From NCBI GenBank assembly GCA_001051155.2, contig JYIP02000009.1:2046001-2110000 (forward strand): 64,000 nt of DNA, written 5' to 3'. The stretch's first letter is position 1. Every line of letters starts with the position of its first letter. The translations under genes and the position numbers were made by a program. The stretch comes from Chrysoporthe austroafricana (lineage: Eukaryota > Ascomycota > Sordariomycetes > Diaporthales > Cryphonectriaceae). Below are positions 1 through 11,639 of this stretch, one piece after another. The notes under the pieces are model-generated. The model searched no databases. It was not told the DNA's origin and saw nothing but the letters and a program-made list of their open reading frames with translations.

Positions 1-1521
1 ATGTCCATCGGCGAGATGGCGACCTACCGCCCCGTCCACGGAGGGTTTATCCGCATGGCAACCGAATACGTCGACCCGGCTCTGGGCTTCGCAGAAGGCG
101 TCAACTTTTGGTTCCAGTGGGTGATGATCATCCCCGCTGAGCTCACCGCAGCCGTCAGCGTCCTCAAGTACTGGGATGGCTGGCAGAAGATCCCGTTGGC
201 AGGCTATATCACGATATTCCTCGCTATCACCGCCGTTCCCAACATCTTCCCCGTTCGCATGTATGGACATATTGAGTACGGTATGAGCTGGTTCAAGATT
301 CTCGCCATCTTCGTCGTCATCGCGTACATGTTCATCATGACCTCTGGCGGTGTCGCTGCCACGAATGGCCCGATCGAGTTCAGGTATTGGACAAATCCCG
401 GCGCGTTCACGGACATGAAGGGCCTGTCAAAAGCCTTCGTCCAGGCAGGTTTCAGCTTCGGCTCTGCACAACACATCGCCATCATTGCCGGCGAGGCGAT
501 CAAGCCACGCAAGACCATCAAGTCGGTCGTCATGCCCATCTTCTGGCGCATCTTTCTGTTCTTCATCCTGAACATCTGGCTGGTGGGGATGTGTGTCCCT
601 TACAACAACAGCGATCTGGTCAATGGCGAGGGTACGATCGGAAGTCCCTTTGTCATTGCGTTGAAGTTAGGCAAGCAGTACTGGCTGGCGAATACTATTA
701 ACGGCTTCATCTTCTTGACTGTGATCAGCTGTTGCATCACGAGCTTCTACATTTCGAGCCGGGCGCTGACGGCCCTGGCCGATATTGCACTTATCCATCC
801 TGTCTTTGGAAAGAAGGACAGCTGGGGTCGTCCGTGGCTAGCGCTGCTCATCAGCGGTGGTCTAGGCGGAGGCCTTGCGTATCTGAACGTGAACTCGACC
901 GCCATCGTTGTATATGACTGGTTCTCATCTCTGGTGAGCCTGAGCTTTCGTTCGTGAGGCAACATAATTTGCAGATGTGAACTGACAGTGCTTCTCTAGG
1001 TGTCGATAGCTACTTTCATGGGCTGGCTGTGTATGCTCACTACACACATTGGTTTCCGCCGCGCCCTCAAAGCCCAGGGCATCGATCCCAAGACTCTGCC
1101 ATTCCAAGCTCCGCTGGCTCCCTACCTGCAGTATCTCGCCATCTTGTGCACCTTCTTCATCATGGGCTGCGAGTTCTACCTCGCTCTATTCTCGGATGGC
1201 ACACCAACTGCAAAGGGCTTTTTCTCAGTGTACTTGGCGTGCCCACTGTTCCTCTTCGACTTTTTAGTATACAAAGTAGGCCCCTAACCCCCCAAATTTT
1301 CGGAGGACAAGACACGCCGACGAGCATCGTACTGACACTGGAATTAGCTTTGGTACAAAACCAAGTTCGTTAAGCCGGCAGAGGTTGATTTCACTGAGGC
1401 GTACGCCTTCGATGCAGAGGACAAGGCGGAGGCGGAGGCTGCTGCAGCGAGCGGTGAGAGTAAAAAGCCGAAGAGGAAGTGCGATCCTGTTCAATCTGCC
1501 AAGAATATGATTCTAGGCTAA
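1..1521 (+). CDS. Amino-acid permease, YAT/APC family, 5' end outside window
   Basis: Proton-coupled amino-acid transporter of the plasma membrane, seen from about the third membrane segment onward. Three exons: 1-933, 1000-1275 and 1348-1521, all phase 0. Both introns (66 and 72 bp) have GT..AG ends and an ACTGAC branch point. Exon 1 opens on the family signature GEMATYRPV, followed by DPALGFAEG and the PAELTAA segment. Later come a family-like RFRRAL-type stretch (FRRALKAQGIDP) and the C-terminal WYKTKFVKPAEVDF tail. The visible part is 460 residues; the family is usually 500-590, so about 100-130 N-terminal residues are missing to the left. The C-terminal tail is charged (Glu/Ala then Lys-rich). 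Substrate range cannot be read from sequence. It converges on the Zn2Cys6 gene with 117 bp between stop codons. Confidence 0.9.
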
Positions 1522-1638
1522 CTTGCATTTGGAAATTTTGATGCGGAGGTAATAGAGCGGTTTCACAAGGCATCAGAGATAGCATTGAATATCGTTAGCT
1601 TCTAGAGTGCTACTGCAAGTCTAGGTTCAGAGCTGCCC

Positions 1639-4431
1639 TCAAGTGAGGCCAGGCCACCCGTCCAATGCCCCAAGCTCAGGAAAGCCGCCGAAGAACCCAA
1701 GGTCGTCCAGCTGCTCCATCCCAATTCCTATCCCCGCCGGATCCACCATGGTCAGCCACCTGGCAGATTCAGGACTATGCTCTGTGATGCCAGCTACTGG
1801 GGGCAGCCATACTGGGCGTTCTACAGCCCCCCCTCCGGAGGATGTGTAAGATGAAGCCCTGGGGTCAGCGAAGGATAGTGGTAGCGATGGCGTTGGTCTC
1901 CCGTGACCGCCTTCATCTGGGAGATCGTCACTGGGAGCGGGCCACAAGGAAGCCCACTCCCGAAAGCGCTCATAGCCGCTCTTGCCTGCGTCCGGTTCTT
2001 CGCTGATGTTATTCGGCTCGATCACAGGGTCATGCTGCTTTTCAATCCCCGTGACATCTTGAGCCTGTTGCATCTCGTGCAATCTTCTCACCGCAATCTC
2101 TAATGCCTCAATGACACTGGTCTCTGACTGTGTGGAGACATTTCCAGCTGCCATGCCTCGGATAAGGGACATACCGTTATCGATAGCCTCTTTCAGCTCG
2201 ACGGTCTGAGGCCCGTTGACGCTTTGTGCAAGCATGGCGAGCAGTGCAGCGCGACAGGAGCTAAACTCGGTGTAGCTCGACCTAGCCAGGCCAGTGGTCT
2301 CATGGAGGGTACGGAGAAGACTGATGACATTTATGGCGGCTTCGACAGCTCTTCTGACGAGTGCTGCGCGATTCCGCGGACGGTCTGTCTCGGGAGCTTT
2401 GTCAATAGACGAGGAGTCTATGGTGTCCGGTCGTCGAAGGGCACCTGGTGAAGATATGGAAACCGGGGAGGCACCGCTCGTGTGAGAAAAGATGAATGGT
2501 CGACCGACAAAGATGTCATTCAGATGAAGACAAAGTTTTAGATGCACGTTGGAGCGGAAAAGAGGCGATGAGGGAGATGAGTCCCGAACGTCTGCAGGAA
2601 GATTTGACCACCATGCTCGAAGGCTCTGGCATATGTCAACGATGCGTTCGAAGTACGTGGGCTGGAGGTTTTTGGGACATCTTCGCAGCAGTGTTCTTCA
2701 GACATCGTTAGCAATGGGAAATTCTCCTGGGGATGCCGACATGACTCACATTGCATTCGCGACATCACCTAGCCGCAGTGTCATGTCTATGAGAGCAGAC
2801 ATATTTCTAATGTTTGATACTTCATCGTGCTGCCTGAATCCAGTCAAGTCTTTCGGCAACTCGGCGTCCACCTCTGTTGGTGCGATCGACGCAGGCCGCC
2901 CATGAAGCACGCTCACTCGTCTGTAGACATCGTTAGCTTGAACCGGGAGACAGACAAAAGTGTGTGCCTCTTCACCTTTCCACTGTGTATGCTGTCCACC
3001 AAAGACGATTCCTCGTCTCTACTGTCCATGCATCCAGGTCTGTCCCAGTATACCTCCTGTGCATGCCGTTCTGAATCGCCATCTTGATACTTAGCCCCAA
3101 GTAGGTATAAGCCAGCCCATGGGTATCAAGAGGGAGTGCGTAATGTGCCAGCAGAAGGAACGCCTGCACGCTCTCCATAGAAGCGATGGTGATGATATCA
3201 GGGATCAGTTTCGACGCCATCTGGTAGAACGTTACTCCGACATCCGAGTCCGCACCACCGGGCAAAGTGGGTGTGTTCTCCTTGATTCCGTTGCCCGTGT
3301 CGTTCAGAGGACCTGCTGCCATGTGTGCGAACTGTGTACCAATGGCGAGCACCATGAGCACTGAACACACCCATGCCGAGTCCTCGCTGGTGACGTGACC
3401 TGGCGCATCATAGACAAAATCCAACTTCTTTTGCAGCCATGACTCCTCGGCGTAGAAGCAATTGACCTGAGCAAACTGGAAATATATCTGCACAAGAAAA
3501 CTTGAGACTGCGCGGGGAGGCAGGCAGCCTAGCACACTCTGGACTAGTGTCTTCGGTGACTGTAGCTGCGTGGCCCTCCAGTATTCTAGGATTCTCATGC
3601 TTGCTTTGCCCCGGGGCAGGACCCGGCCGGGAGGCGGTGGCATCGAGCCCGTGACATTTCGCAGGTCTTTCTTGATGGGTGGGACGGCCACGTCTGGGTC
3701 CATGCATTGGCTGAGCCTACGCCTCAGCTTTTGGGAGAAATTCCAATGCGAGAATTCGCCGGAATAATCTGTGTTGTCAAGTTATTAGCCTCCGTTTGTC
3801 TTGCTACGAAGCGTAGAGGATGCTTACGGGCCGTGCTTTGTGATAGCGTCTTGACGGTGAAATTTTCATCTTCAAGTGTCAGGTCGTCAAGATCCTCCAC
3901 GCCCCCTCTTACACTGCCAACGTCGCTTCCTGTGCCCGCTCTCTGGCTGGCTTTTTCCGCCATCCGGCGGAGATTGTTGAGGTCCATGGGTATATCTCCG
4001 AGAAGATGCTGAACCAGACGCTCGAGACACTTGATCCTCTCTTCTGACCTGGTATTTCCCGCGACGATCAGGCCCCCGTCTCGGTCGATGCTGCTCGAGG
4101 TGCCTGACAGGGCCGATGGTCGAGTCCTTGTCGAGGATGCGGTGGAATTGGCCACGCCGCTGGACCCAGATACACCGGTAGGCGCGAACTCGCAGCCTCG
4201 CCCTGAGCGTTGACATCGCGCGCACGGCTGACGTCCGTCGCACTTCTCCTTCAGTCGTCGACACCGCTGGCACGCCTTGGCCGAGCGGACCCTCGCATCG
4301 TCCGCAACTCGGCGCCGCTTCGGTTGCGGGGCTACGACGGCTGTGTCATCCGAGGCGTCGTGTTGCCGTTGCTCTTCTTCTTCGGCCGGCGGCGCAAGCC
4401 GTTTAGACTCGGAGACGGTGATTGACGCCAT
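1639..4431 (-). CDS. Zn2Cys6 fungal-specific transcription factor, complete
   Basis: Nuclear DNA-binding regulator of 874 residues. Exons on the minus strand: 4431-3828, 3768-2976, 2920-2750, 2695-1639. The three introns (59, 55, 54 bp) have GTAAGC/GTGAAG/GTGAGT donors, TAAC-type branch points and AG acceptors, and all joints keep frame. The binuclear cluster is C54, C57, C64, C70, C73, C80 (spacing 2-6-5-2-6), preceded by a basic KRRR patch. The first joint creates HYSGEFSHWNFSQKLRRRL, the usual start of the fungal_trans middle-homology region. The second creates WWTAYTVERRVSVLHGRP, its usual end (about residue 475). The C-terminus (residues 560-874) is Ser/Pro-rich and low in known motifs. 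The target genes are unknown. Divergence from the reductase gene and convergence with the permease suggest local regulation, which is inference. Confidence 0.92.
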
Positions 4432-5114
4432 TTCCCCGCGATGTCACGGCTTAAGACGTTGCGGTAGAGCAGAGGATCGCCCACGTCTTGCTGAGCCCTT
4501 CGACACTACCCCGTACACTACCGCCCTGCGCTCGGCTTATCACCAGCACAGATAAGCATGCAGCGGTCGCTGTGGATCTACAGTGTACATCCGGGATGTC
4601 CCCTCGTGGCTAGTGGATCAACATTAGGGGCGGAGCAGAGGTGGGCCGCGTGGAGGACCCCGAGTCAGATCCAACGCTCGCGACGTCTTTGCACGAACGC
4701 ATTCGCGGAGGCGAGGCCTGCTTAGCTACCGAGGTACCTGGGTCACTACTGGGCACACCTCACATGATCGGATTCAAAATTGCTCCATGCGCCTTCGCTG
4801 AGCGGGATGGAGTCCAGGGCCTCGATCATCGAAATACCGCATGAGCCTGATATTAAGGTTTCGAAGACACCTGGGTGTCTTCCTGGTACAGTGCACTATG
4901 GAGTACCCCCGTATATACGACCGAATAAGCCGATATCGGATCTGATCTATTGGTCGACCTTCTTACGTCATCCATGAACCCTTTGCCAACCTCACGTGTG
5001 CTTCTCACGGTAAGAGTAGGCGTATCAGAGCACCTGGACTGGGTATTTTCATACGCTAGCTAGCTGCTGAGTGCAGTTCCCTATTGCTCCAGCAACCCAG
5101 AAGCTTGTTTCCCG
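4432..5114. promoter_or_regulatory. Divergent promoter region between regulator and aldo-keto reductase
   Basis: This 683-bp gene-free stretch has balanced composition and must hold the 5' ends of both divergent genes. Several CGG/CCG triplets, which Zn2Cys6 factors can use, lie near 4,640-4,700 and 4,940, but I see no clean inverted pair. A TATA-like 'gtatatacga' occurs near 4,911. The regulatory role is inferred from gene layout only. Confidence 0.45.
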
Positions 5115-6252
5115 ATGGCTGCAACTACATATACATTGGCCAGCCGTGTCAAGGTGAATTGTCACCCATCATGCTCGAGCTTCGAGGACCCGCGCTGCAG
5201 ACCGAACGCTGACGGCGGTGCCGGACCCAGCTGGCGACAGGCCAGACGATGCCACAGATCCAACTCGGTCTATACATGATGTCTGGCCGAGAAGCCACGC
5301 AGTCTGTCCGATGGGCGCTGGCCGCTGGGTACCAGGGCTTCGATTGTGCGCAGATGTATCACAATGAGCGAGAGGCGGGAAAGGCAATTCTAGATTTCCT
5401 CGTCAGCGACGAGAATGCACAAGGTCTGCGCCGCGAAGACATCCACTATACAACGAAGCTTGCCAGCTGTAGCACCAACTACAATGCCGTGAGGCGGAGT
5501 ATCAAACAGTCCGTGGATGTGTGCGGTCTGGGCTATATTGACTTGATGCTACTACACAGCCCGTACGGTGGCAAAGAAGCACGATTGACAAGTTGGAAGG
5601 CCCTCGAAGATGCGGTCGAAGCCGGTGAGGTCAAGATGGCTGGGGTGAGCAACTTCGGAAACAGACATGTGAGTGTTAGAGCAACATCAAATTGGAAGGC
5701 AAGCAAACAATTTGCCTTATACCCGTGACACTGACGAATATGACGTTTTGTATAGATCGAAGAATTGATGGCGTCCCACCCCAAGGTTCATCCGGTGGTG
5801 AATCAGATTGAAGTGCACCCATTCAACACCCAGTTTAGCATTAGAGAGACGTGCAACAAACACAATATCGTTGTAGAGGCGTACGCTCCGTTGGCTCGAG
5901 CTATGCGGATGAAGCATCCAAGGATTCTTGAGTTATCGAAACAGTACACATGTACCCCGGCTCAACTCTTTGTGCGGTAAGGAAGAACCGTAACGCACTG
6001 CTGGTGCCTCAAACTGATCAGTCAAGGTGGTCTCTGCAACACAACATGGTCACTCTTCCAAAGACCTCCAAGAAGGCGCGTCTCGTTGAAAATGTAAAGA
6101 TTAACGAATTCGAGATCACGGAGGAGGATATGTACGAAATGGATGGCCTCGATGAAGGGCTTGTCACCGATTGGTGAGCACACATATTTGCTTTTGTTCT
6201 CACAACTCATTGACTAATATCCATTGCCAGGGACCCTACGGAAGCTCCTTGA
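5115..6252 (+). CDS. Aldo-keto reductase, complete, five exons
   Basis: Cytosolic NAD(P)H-dependent carbonyl reductase, 288 residues (family about 280-320). Exons: 5115-5153, 5231-5668, 5756-5976, 6027-6173, 6231-6252. Introns are 77, 87, 50 and 57 bp, all GT-AG. The catalytic tetrad is intact: D51, Y56 ([11 protein letters not shown]), K89 (YTTKL), H122 (LLHSP). Further family landmarks are [12 protein letters not shown] (made by joint 2), NQIEVHPF, the LFVRWSLQH joint and the terminal EGLVTDWDPTEAP, which needs the last 22-nt exon. The start is the 39-nt first exon, because an in-frame TGA (5210-5212) lies just upstream of exon 2 inside a CTGAC branch point, and splicing to 5231 gives a typical N-terminus ([20 protein letters not shown]). 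The substrate is unknown. Confidence 0.9.
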
Positions 6253-8280
6253 TGTGACTGCGTGAACTCTAATTTGCTCAGCCTCATAAAGCCGCCTGTG
6301 CCTGTTTAGGCTCGCACGATATAGTCTACGCTTAGCTGGGCGTCTAAGCCGGCGTCGCGGAAGAAATGAACTTCTCGTGGATACTATAATCGGAGCATTT
6401 CCTAAGAGTTCAATTTTGATCGTTATGATTTTCGCAATCCTTGATCACGGAATGCAGTCAGTCATCTGCACTCCTCTTGGTATGTACACAGATTGTTATT
6501 TTCTTTTTATGTAAACATACTGCTGATTGCATGGTCTCCTCGCTGTATTGAGATTGTCGCGTATTCTGTGTATGGTGGATCTTGCTGCTCATAGCCTTCG
6601 TGTGCCAGATACTGTGCAGTCCCTTTCCATGAGCGTTCACGACTAGCATACGCTCCCCTGGACAGGTCATGTCGGTATTTCTCTGACTAGGATTCCCAGC
6701 TTGCGAGAGGAATGATAGATAGTCCCGGTGTCTGCGAGCTTACAAAGAGGGGGGTTGGGCAACTTGTGATGGTCATTCCGACGTTGCTCATAGGTACCAT
6801 CCGCCTGCATAATCGTAGGCCCGAGTACTATGTCAGCTCAAAAGCCGTCTCCGGAGGACCTGTTGTGCAGAGGCCCCGATATATTCGGGTCAGCGTATGG
6901 CTTTCTCCGCGGTGACAATTTTCACAAGTAGGCCAATGTCTCCCTAACCGGACTGCGACGCTAAAGAGATGGTGACGGCCTGGTAACTGTATGTAGTTTG
7001 AAGAGAAGAGGAAGAGCGGCCAGAACATAAAAGTTATCTCCCTTGGCTGAAAAAGTAAATCACCTAGCGGGCTAACTCAGCGTTCGATTTTGTTACGCCA
7101 TCCCCTCTTATTTGTATAGAGACTTGTATTTAGAGTCTCGATCTGCAGAAATGCATGGCATATTCATGAGTTGTGACTCTAGGAGGCTTTGCTCGCGGAA
7201 CTTTCTTGTGTAGGAACCAGTCCTGTTGATAATATGTTGGGGGCTTAACCGATTTATTTGGGTAGCTTACTGCAGGCGGACCTAGTAATATTCAAACCCT
7301 CACCTCATCTGACACAGAAAATTGTTGGGTAAGAGAGAATGTAACTTAACTGCGATTGAAGTTGCAATGTTTACAAGGTTATTTAGCTAAATTATCTGGA
7401 ATTAACCACAGAGAAAGGGTCAGGCTACTTAATAACAAGCGAGTGGCCTGTGTAACAGCCTGTTTCATGAGCATGCTGCAAGCTAACAGACCGCTTGGAG
7501 GGGGTGGGGGAAGATGCCGTCCGGTTCTGTTGCATCATAGAACATTGCATCATAGATACGACGTAGGTGGCCTCATATATGTGGTAATACTTCTGTCACA
7601 ATAGGAAGTTGAGAGAATCCTCTTTCGCCTTACTTTATACAGGCTATTTCGTTTTGTTCTGCTTCTCGTCAATCTATAACTCTTGCAGCAATAGTGAAAA
7701 CTGTGATCCTCCTTCGCTTTCTTCTAGACAGTCTTGTCCTCCTTGACGGTCCAGCCAGAGCTCTCCCCGGGGGCGTTCAAGGCACCGACCATTCTCCATT
7801 AGATCAAGAGTAATTTTTACGCTCATTGTGTTGGGAACTGTGAATGATTTGAATCTTCTATTAGCCGGCGCGGTCTATTCATCTCTGTTGAGCCAAGAAC
7901 CCTGAAAACATCGAAGACAACAAAGTCTACGATATCCGTGAAATCCACGGCATCCACGACATCCACGACGTCCACGACATCCACGACATCCAAGCAAGAC
8001 GGTGCTCCAACTGATCGAACGGCTTGCGGCTCTTGCAGCTGCTCATGCAAGTTAACCCCTAAAGAGCGTGAACTATCTACGTCGGTAATATACTAAATTA
8101 CCCTTTGGGATAGCTCGGGTGTTTCGGGCATTCCTTCGAGTCTATCAGAGCGGACTTTGTGAGCTGTCGCAGATTGCGATATAGCCACATAATTACCTCC
8201 CAAGAAAAGTCTGTGCACCTCAAAACCCGGCGACAGACCCTGACGCCAACTTTTCGACTCTGGATAGCCTAATTCCAGGC
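6253..8280. other. Gene-poor intergenic stretch
   Basis: About 2 kb of fairly balanced sequence. Short open frames exist, but none shows family similarity, splice-joined extension or codon pattern that I can defend. It contains a small 9-bp tandem repeat at 7,943-7,991 and little else. Composition drifts toward A+T after about 7,000. Confidence 0.6.
7943..7991 (+). repeat. Short tandem repeat, unit atccacgac
   Basis: About five copies of a 9-bp unit with one-base variants (gg, gtcc). Read on the plus strand in one frame it gives Ser-Thr-Thr triplets followed by Cys-Ser pairs; on the minus strand it gives Asp-Val-Val. Neither frame belongs to a gene that I can build. Confidence 0.7.
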
Positions 8281-8379
8281 TTGAGAATAACGTACTACAA
8301 CTACATGGCAGACTCAGAAAAGTACAATGAGGAGTATCAGGGCAAGGCGTTATTTGAGTACGGTCCAAATGCAGACGGC

Positions 8380-10019
8380 AAAGACTACGCAAAGTTTAGG
8401 ATCTGGTTCAAGAACGAAATGAAAGATGCTTGGGACCTGGATATACTTGAAAGGCCTTCGTAACCTGATACTTGGATATCTATAAGTGGTGGTGTTTCCG
8501 GGAGTACTTGAAAATTTATCATTGTAAAGTACATGGCTCGATTCCACAAGCCAGATAGATTTTATCGTTATCTAGAAAACGACTTTTATGCATACCTCCT
8601 GTCTTGGATATATCTACGCGTTAGGTAGGAATCGAACTTATCCAATCCTGGGCTTACAGGCTGCCCGTATTCTTGCTTCTTGTCCTCGAGCTATCGCGAA
8701 TATATTCCGGATCCCAAAGCCCGTCCAGTTAGTAGGCTGTATTTTACGCCTTTCTTCGTATCGCCAGATCCTTGGATTAAGGAACTGGGTCCTAAATCGC
8801 CTGCCCTGTATGGAAACTTAAACCTGCCCGGGATATCGAAATATATTAATGCTTTGCGAAAGTCGTTCCTCTTATGCAAATCTTCCAGATAGTAATCTAT
8901 AACTGGGCTTTCCTGCCATATTAGATATGCTAAGATAGGAATATATATCTTTAAGATATGGGTATCTCTCAAGATTAAAGCTACGGGACGCGCTTCCTGG
9001 AGAAATTATAATAGATCGGATTCGGAAAAGTATACGCTATGCAAACTGCAGTCTCTGAACCGCGGCATCCCAGAGTTAGTGCTGGTGCTACTTTCCGGTA
9101 CAGTCGGTAATGGAGATTTTTGAGAGCCAAAGCTGGCGAGATGGTATGCTTCTTCTAATAAAAGCCCGTCGCTAGCCGATAGGACGAAAGCGGATATGTA
9201 TTTTCCGAGATTATACCAGTACAGCTCGAATACTTACAAATTTGGTATCAGACATAATATCTGCATAATTCTATGGGTAACTTAGTAGTATTGTTGGCTT
9301 TGAATATAATTTACCGTTCTAGAATCTATCAGTATATTTCTAGATTTAGGGCCTATTGCAGGGTTACATAGCGCTAATAGCCCTAATATTAGCTTCTTTA
9401 CTAATTCCAGAATATCTTTTGATTTCAAGCATTAGACGGAAGCCAGAAATATACTGCAGGCAAGGCTATAACCTTCAAGATATCCGAAAATATCAAGATA
9501 TTCGCTTATAGATAGCTAAGCCTTATCCAGCGCTGTCATTATTGTATTGAAAGTATGTGCCGCAGTATCCCAAATAGCTCTCCAGGAGCGCACATACTCG
9601 CTAGGCTTAGCGAGCTCCGTAACCCCCTCCTTGCCCTCGAAATATATAGCGAGTTGGAAGCGTAGCGAAACAAGTCTACCGTTCCGAGAATTTTGCTTTA
9701 CGTTTCGAAAAGCTATGGCTAAAAGACGCAAGGTTTCGGGATCCGCAATTGCCATCTCCTTTGATACAATACCTGTAATAGTGCAGTCTTGCAAAAGACA
9801 CCCTAAATGACCCTGACTTGTAATATATACTATCTTTTGCAGTATTGTCGTTTTCAATTGGATATTCTTATATCTGAAGAAAGTAGTAAAGGCGCCGTAA
9901 GATGCTTTGCGCTCTATAGCCCGGCAGCTTAGACGGAAAGAGGCGATATCGCTGAGGTTCAAAAATGTGACTATGAGCTCGATTAGCTCGGTTTGAAGAG
10001 CTTCGAAGACCGGTTCCAT
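8380..10019 (-). pseudogene. F-box protein pseudogene with RIP-type stops
   Basis: The first 167 codons (10019-9516) are open and start with an F-box (about residues 8-42: LQTELIELIVTFLNLSDIAS, then FRLSCRAIERKAS). This fold recruits Skp1 to SCF ubiquitin ligases. The family-like stretch FFRYKNIQLKTTILQKIVYI follows. The frame then hits TAG at 9513-9515, but the same register continues without any frameshift to 8691 (443 codons from the start) through protein-like sequence containing a 93-codon open piece. More TAG/TAA codons occur near 8,590-8,570. Stops are at positions where Gln or Arg/Trp codons would fit, as expected from C-to-T change on either strand. It lies at the boundary between balanced DNA and the transposon nest. 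The end near 8,380 is uncertain. Confidence 0.75.
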
Positions 10020-10427
10020 TATGTGGTACTAAATGAGGTAAATATCTTCCGAAACTGATAAAAGTTCTTAGGCTAATATTAACTGGCTAAAGGGTTGCTA
10101 ACTGGCGCTTGAAATTATAAGAAGGCTTATTATCGGCTTTATTATAAAAACTGGCTATAAATTAATAGCTTTTCATTTTAATTGAATATTTTGCTTGGAA
10201 AGGCTATTGAAATATATTAAGCAATAGTTTTCGAAAAATATTCGCTTGCTAGCTATACTAATATCGTTCTAATTTAGCAAGCTAACCTTTTTTCTATATA
10301 CCTTTTTTAAAAACGATAAGATTTTTAAATTAAAAGGCTAAAAAACGTATAAAGCGTAAGGAAATAAGTAAATTAGCCGAATATTATTCAAGAAATAAAG
10401 CTATATAAACTTTTCAGTTATATAGCT
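10020..10427. other. A+T-rich relic left of element F
   Basis: No gene is visible. This stretch was contiguous with 25,238 onward before element F inserted (TSD TAGCT at 10,423-10,427 and 25,233-25,237). It is rich in TTAAA/TAAGC words and appears RIP-mutated. Confidence 0.5.
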
Positions 10428-10875
10428 TATTATAACCTAGCAAGGGACCAGACTATACGGCATAACGAAAGAATCTAATAGGGCGCTCTATTATCAGCCC
10501 TTCCTAGAGAACCTCTATAACCGCTTACGTAACCCAGGGATAGGGTTATAAAGGAAGTAGGATCTGAAAATCTGCTATAGATCCGACAGATTCAGGATCT
10601 GGGAATCTGCCCCAGATCTAGCAAAGCTATACTGAAAAGCTAGATATATAAAGTCGGGACATCTATTAGACAGATTACTATAGCTCTTTAGTCGTAAGTT
10701 TAAGTATTACTTGGACCCTATTAAATATTTAAGTAATAGCCTTATAAGCTTATAAACATTGCGAATATTTATTAAATAAGTTTTCGATATTTAAAGCTAT
10801 ATTTAATACTGCTTTTGCTAGCATAAACCCTTTGATATTATAGTTTTTTTTAGAATTGCTATAGCGTTTATAATA
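10428..10875 (+). repeat. 5' LTR of element F
   Basis: 448 bp, same length as its partner at 24785-25232. Differences are, as far as I can see, C/T and G/A transitions, and this outer copy keeps more C and G. In reverse complement it is related to the LTRs of A, B and C. Confidence 0.92.
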
Positions 10876-11001
10876 TTCTTACGATTCTTGTTTAGGAATG
10901 ATTTAGTATATACTTTTTAAGCAATATCGGAAATATAATAGCGCTTTAAATTCCGTTTTTTCCTAATAACTAAATTTTTTAAGAAGAAGCTTTAACTATT
11001 C

Positions 11002-11507
11002 TGTTATGAACGCTGCAGCAAATCCTAAGATATACTGTAGAGTCAAAGGGTTTATGCTAACAAGAGCGGTACCAAATATAGCCTCGAGCTTCAAGACAGG
11101 TTCACTGAGTATCGCAATATTCATAAGCCAATATGGCTATCAATAATAAGTTCCAATTGATACTTAGATTGATAACTAGGGATTTTCCTATAGTCTATCT
11201 ATTCGGGAGGGAGCGAGATGCCTTATCCTTATATTCTTTTCCCGTTATTATATTCTCTTAAGGGATAACTTTGGATAATTTATATTCATAATTATCCAAC
11301 TTTATCATTCTTTCTGGATAATTTATATCCTTAGCTATCTAACCTTATCATTTCCTCTAGATAACTTATATCCTTAGCTATCCAACTTTATTAATAAAAC
11401 TAATCCTAACCCTAATTATATAATTATAGTAATTGGTTTTTAGCATATCTAGTCTTTCCTTATTTCGATTCGTTTATAGGGTTTAAATTACTTGCTAGTT
11501 TATAATA
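11002..11507 (-). repeat. 3' LTR of element A
   Basis: 506 bp, equal in length to 17961-18466. It begins TGTTATGAACGC with the original TG retained. It contains a telomere-like CCTAACCCTAA (11,405-11,415). Confidence 0.93.
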
Positions 11508-11639
11508 TTATCTTTTTCTTATAAGTTTTCGTTTCGAAAATTCTTTTATAAGCGAGCCTTATTTCTTATATATATTCTTATACTTTTCTAATCAGGATAT
11601 TTTCTAGGGTTATTAGAATTTGCTTATCATTTCGTTCTA

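Noticed and set aside
204..575. 123-codon minus ORF within the permease
   Set aside because: Shadow of exon 1 of the permease, which has clear family motifs.
2496..2905. Plus-strand ORFs over the regulator
   Set aside because: They lie antisense to exons 3-4 of the Zn2Cys6 gene, whose splice joints restore family motifs.
7823..8050. 75-codon minus ORF with Asp-Val-Val repeats, or plus frame with Ser/Thr repeats
   Set aside because: Both are by-products of the 9-bp tandem repeat; no start context or partner exons.
8281..8463. 60-codon plus-strand ORF with protein-like composition (..NADGKDYAKFRIWFKNE..)
   Set aside because: No family match, no intron-joined extension, and the opposite strand may be the end of the F-box pseudogene; too weak to call.
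11405..11415. Telomere-like CCTAACCCTAA in the A LTRs (also 18,359-18,372) and CTAACCCTAACC at 61,920-61,931 in C
   Set aside because: Only about two units, inside LTRs and at matching positions of paired copies; no array, so not a telomere or subtelomeric seed.
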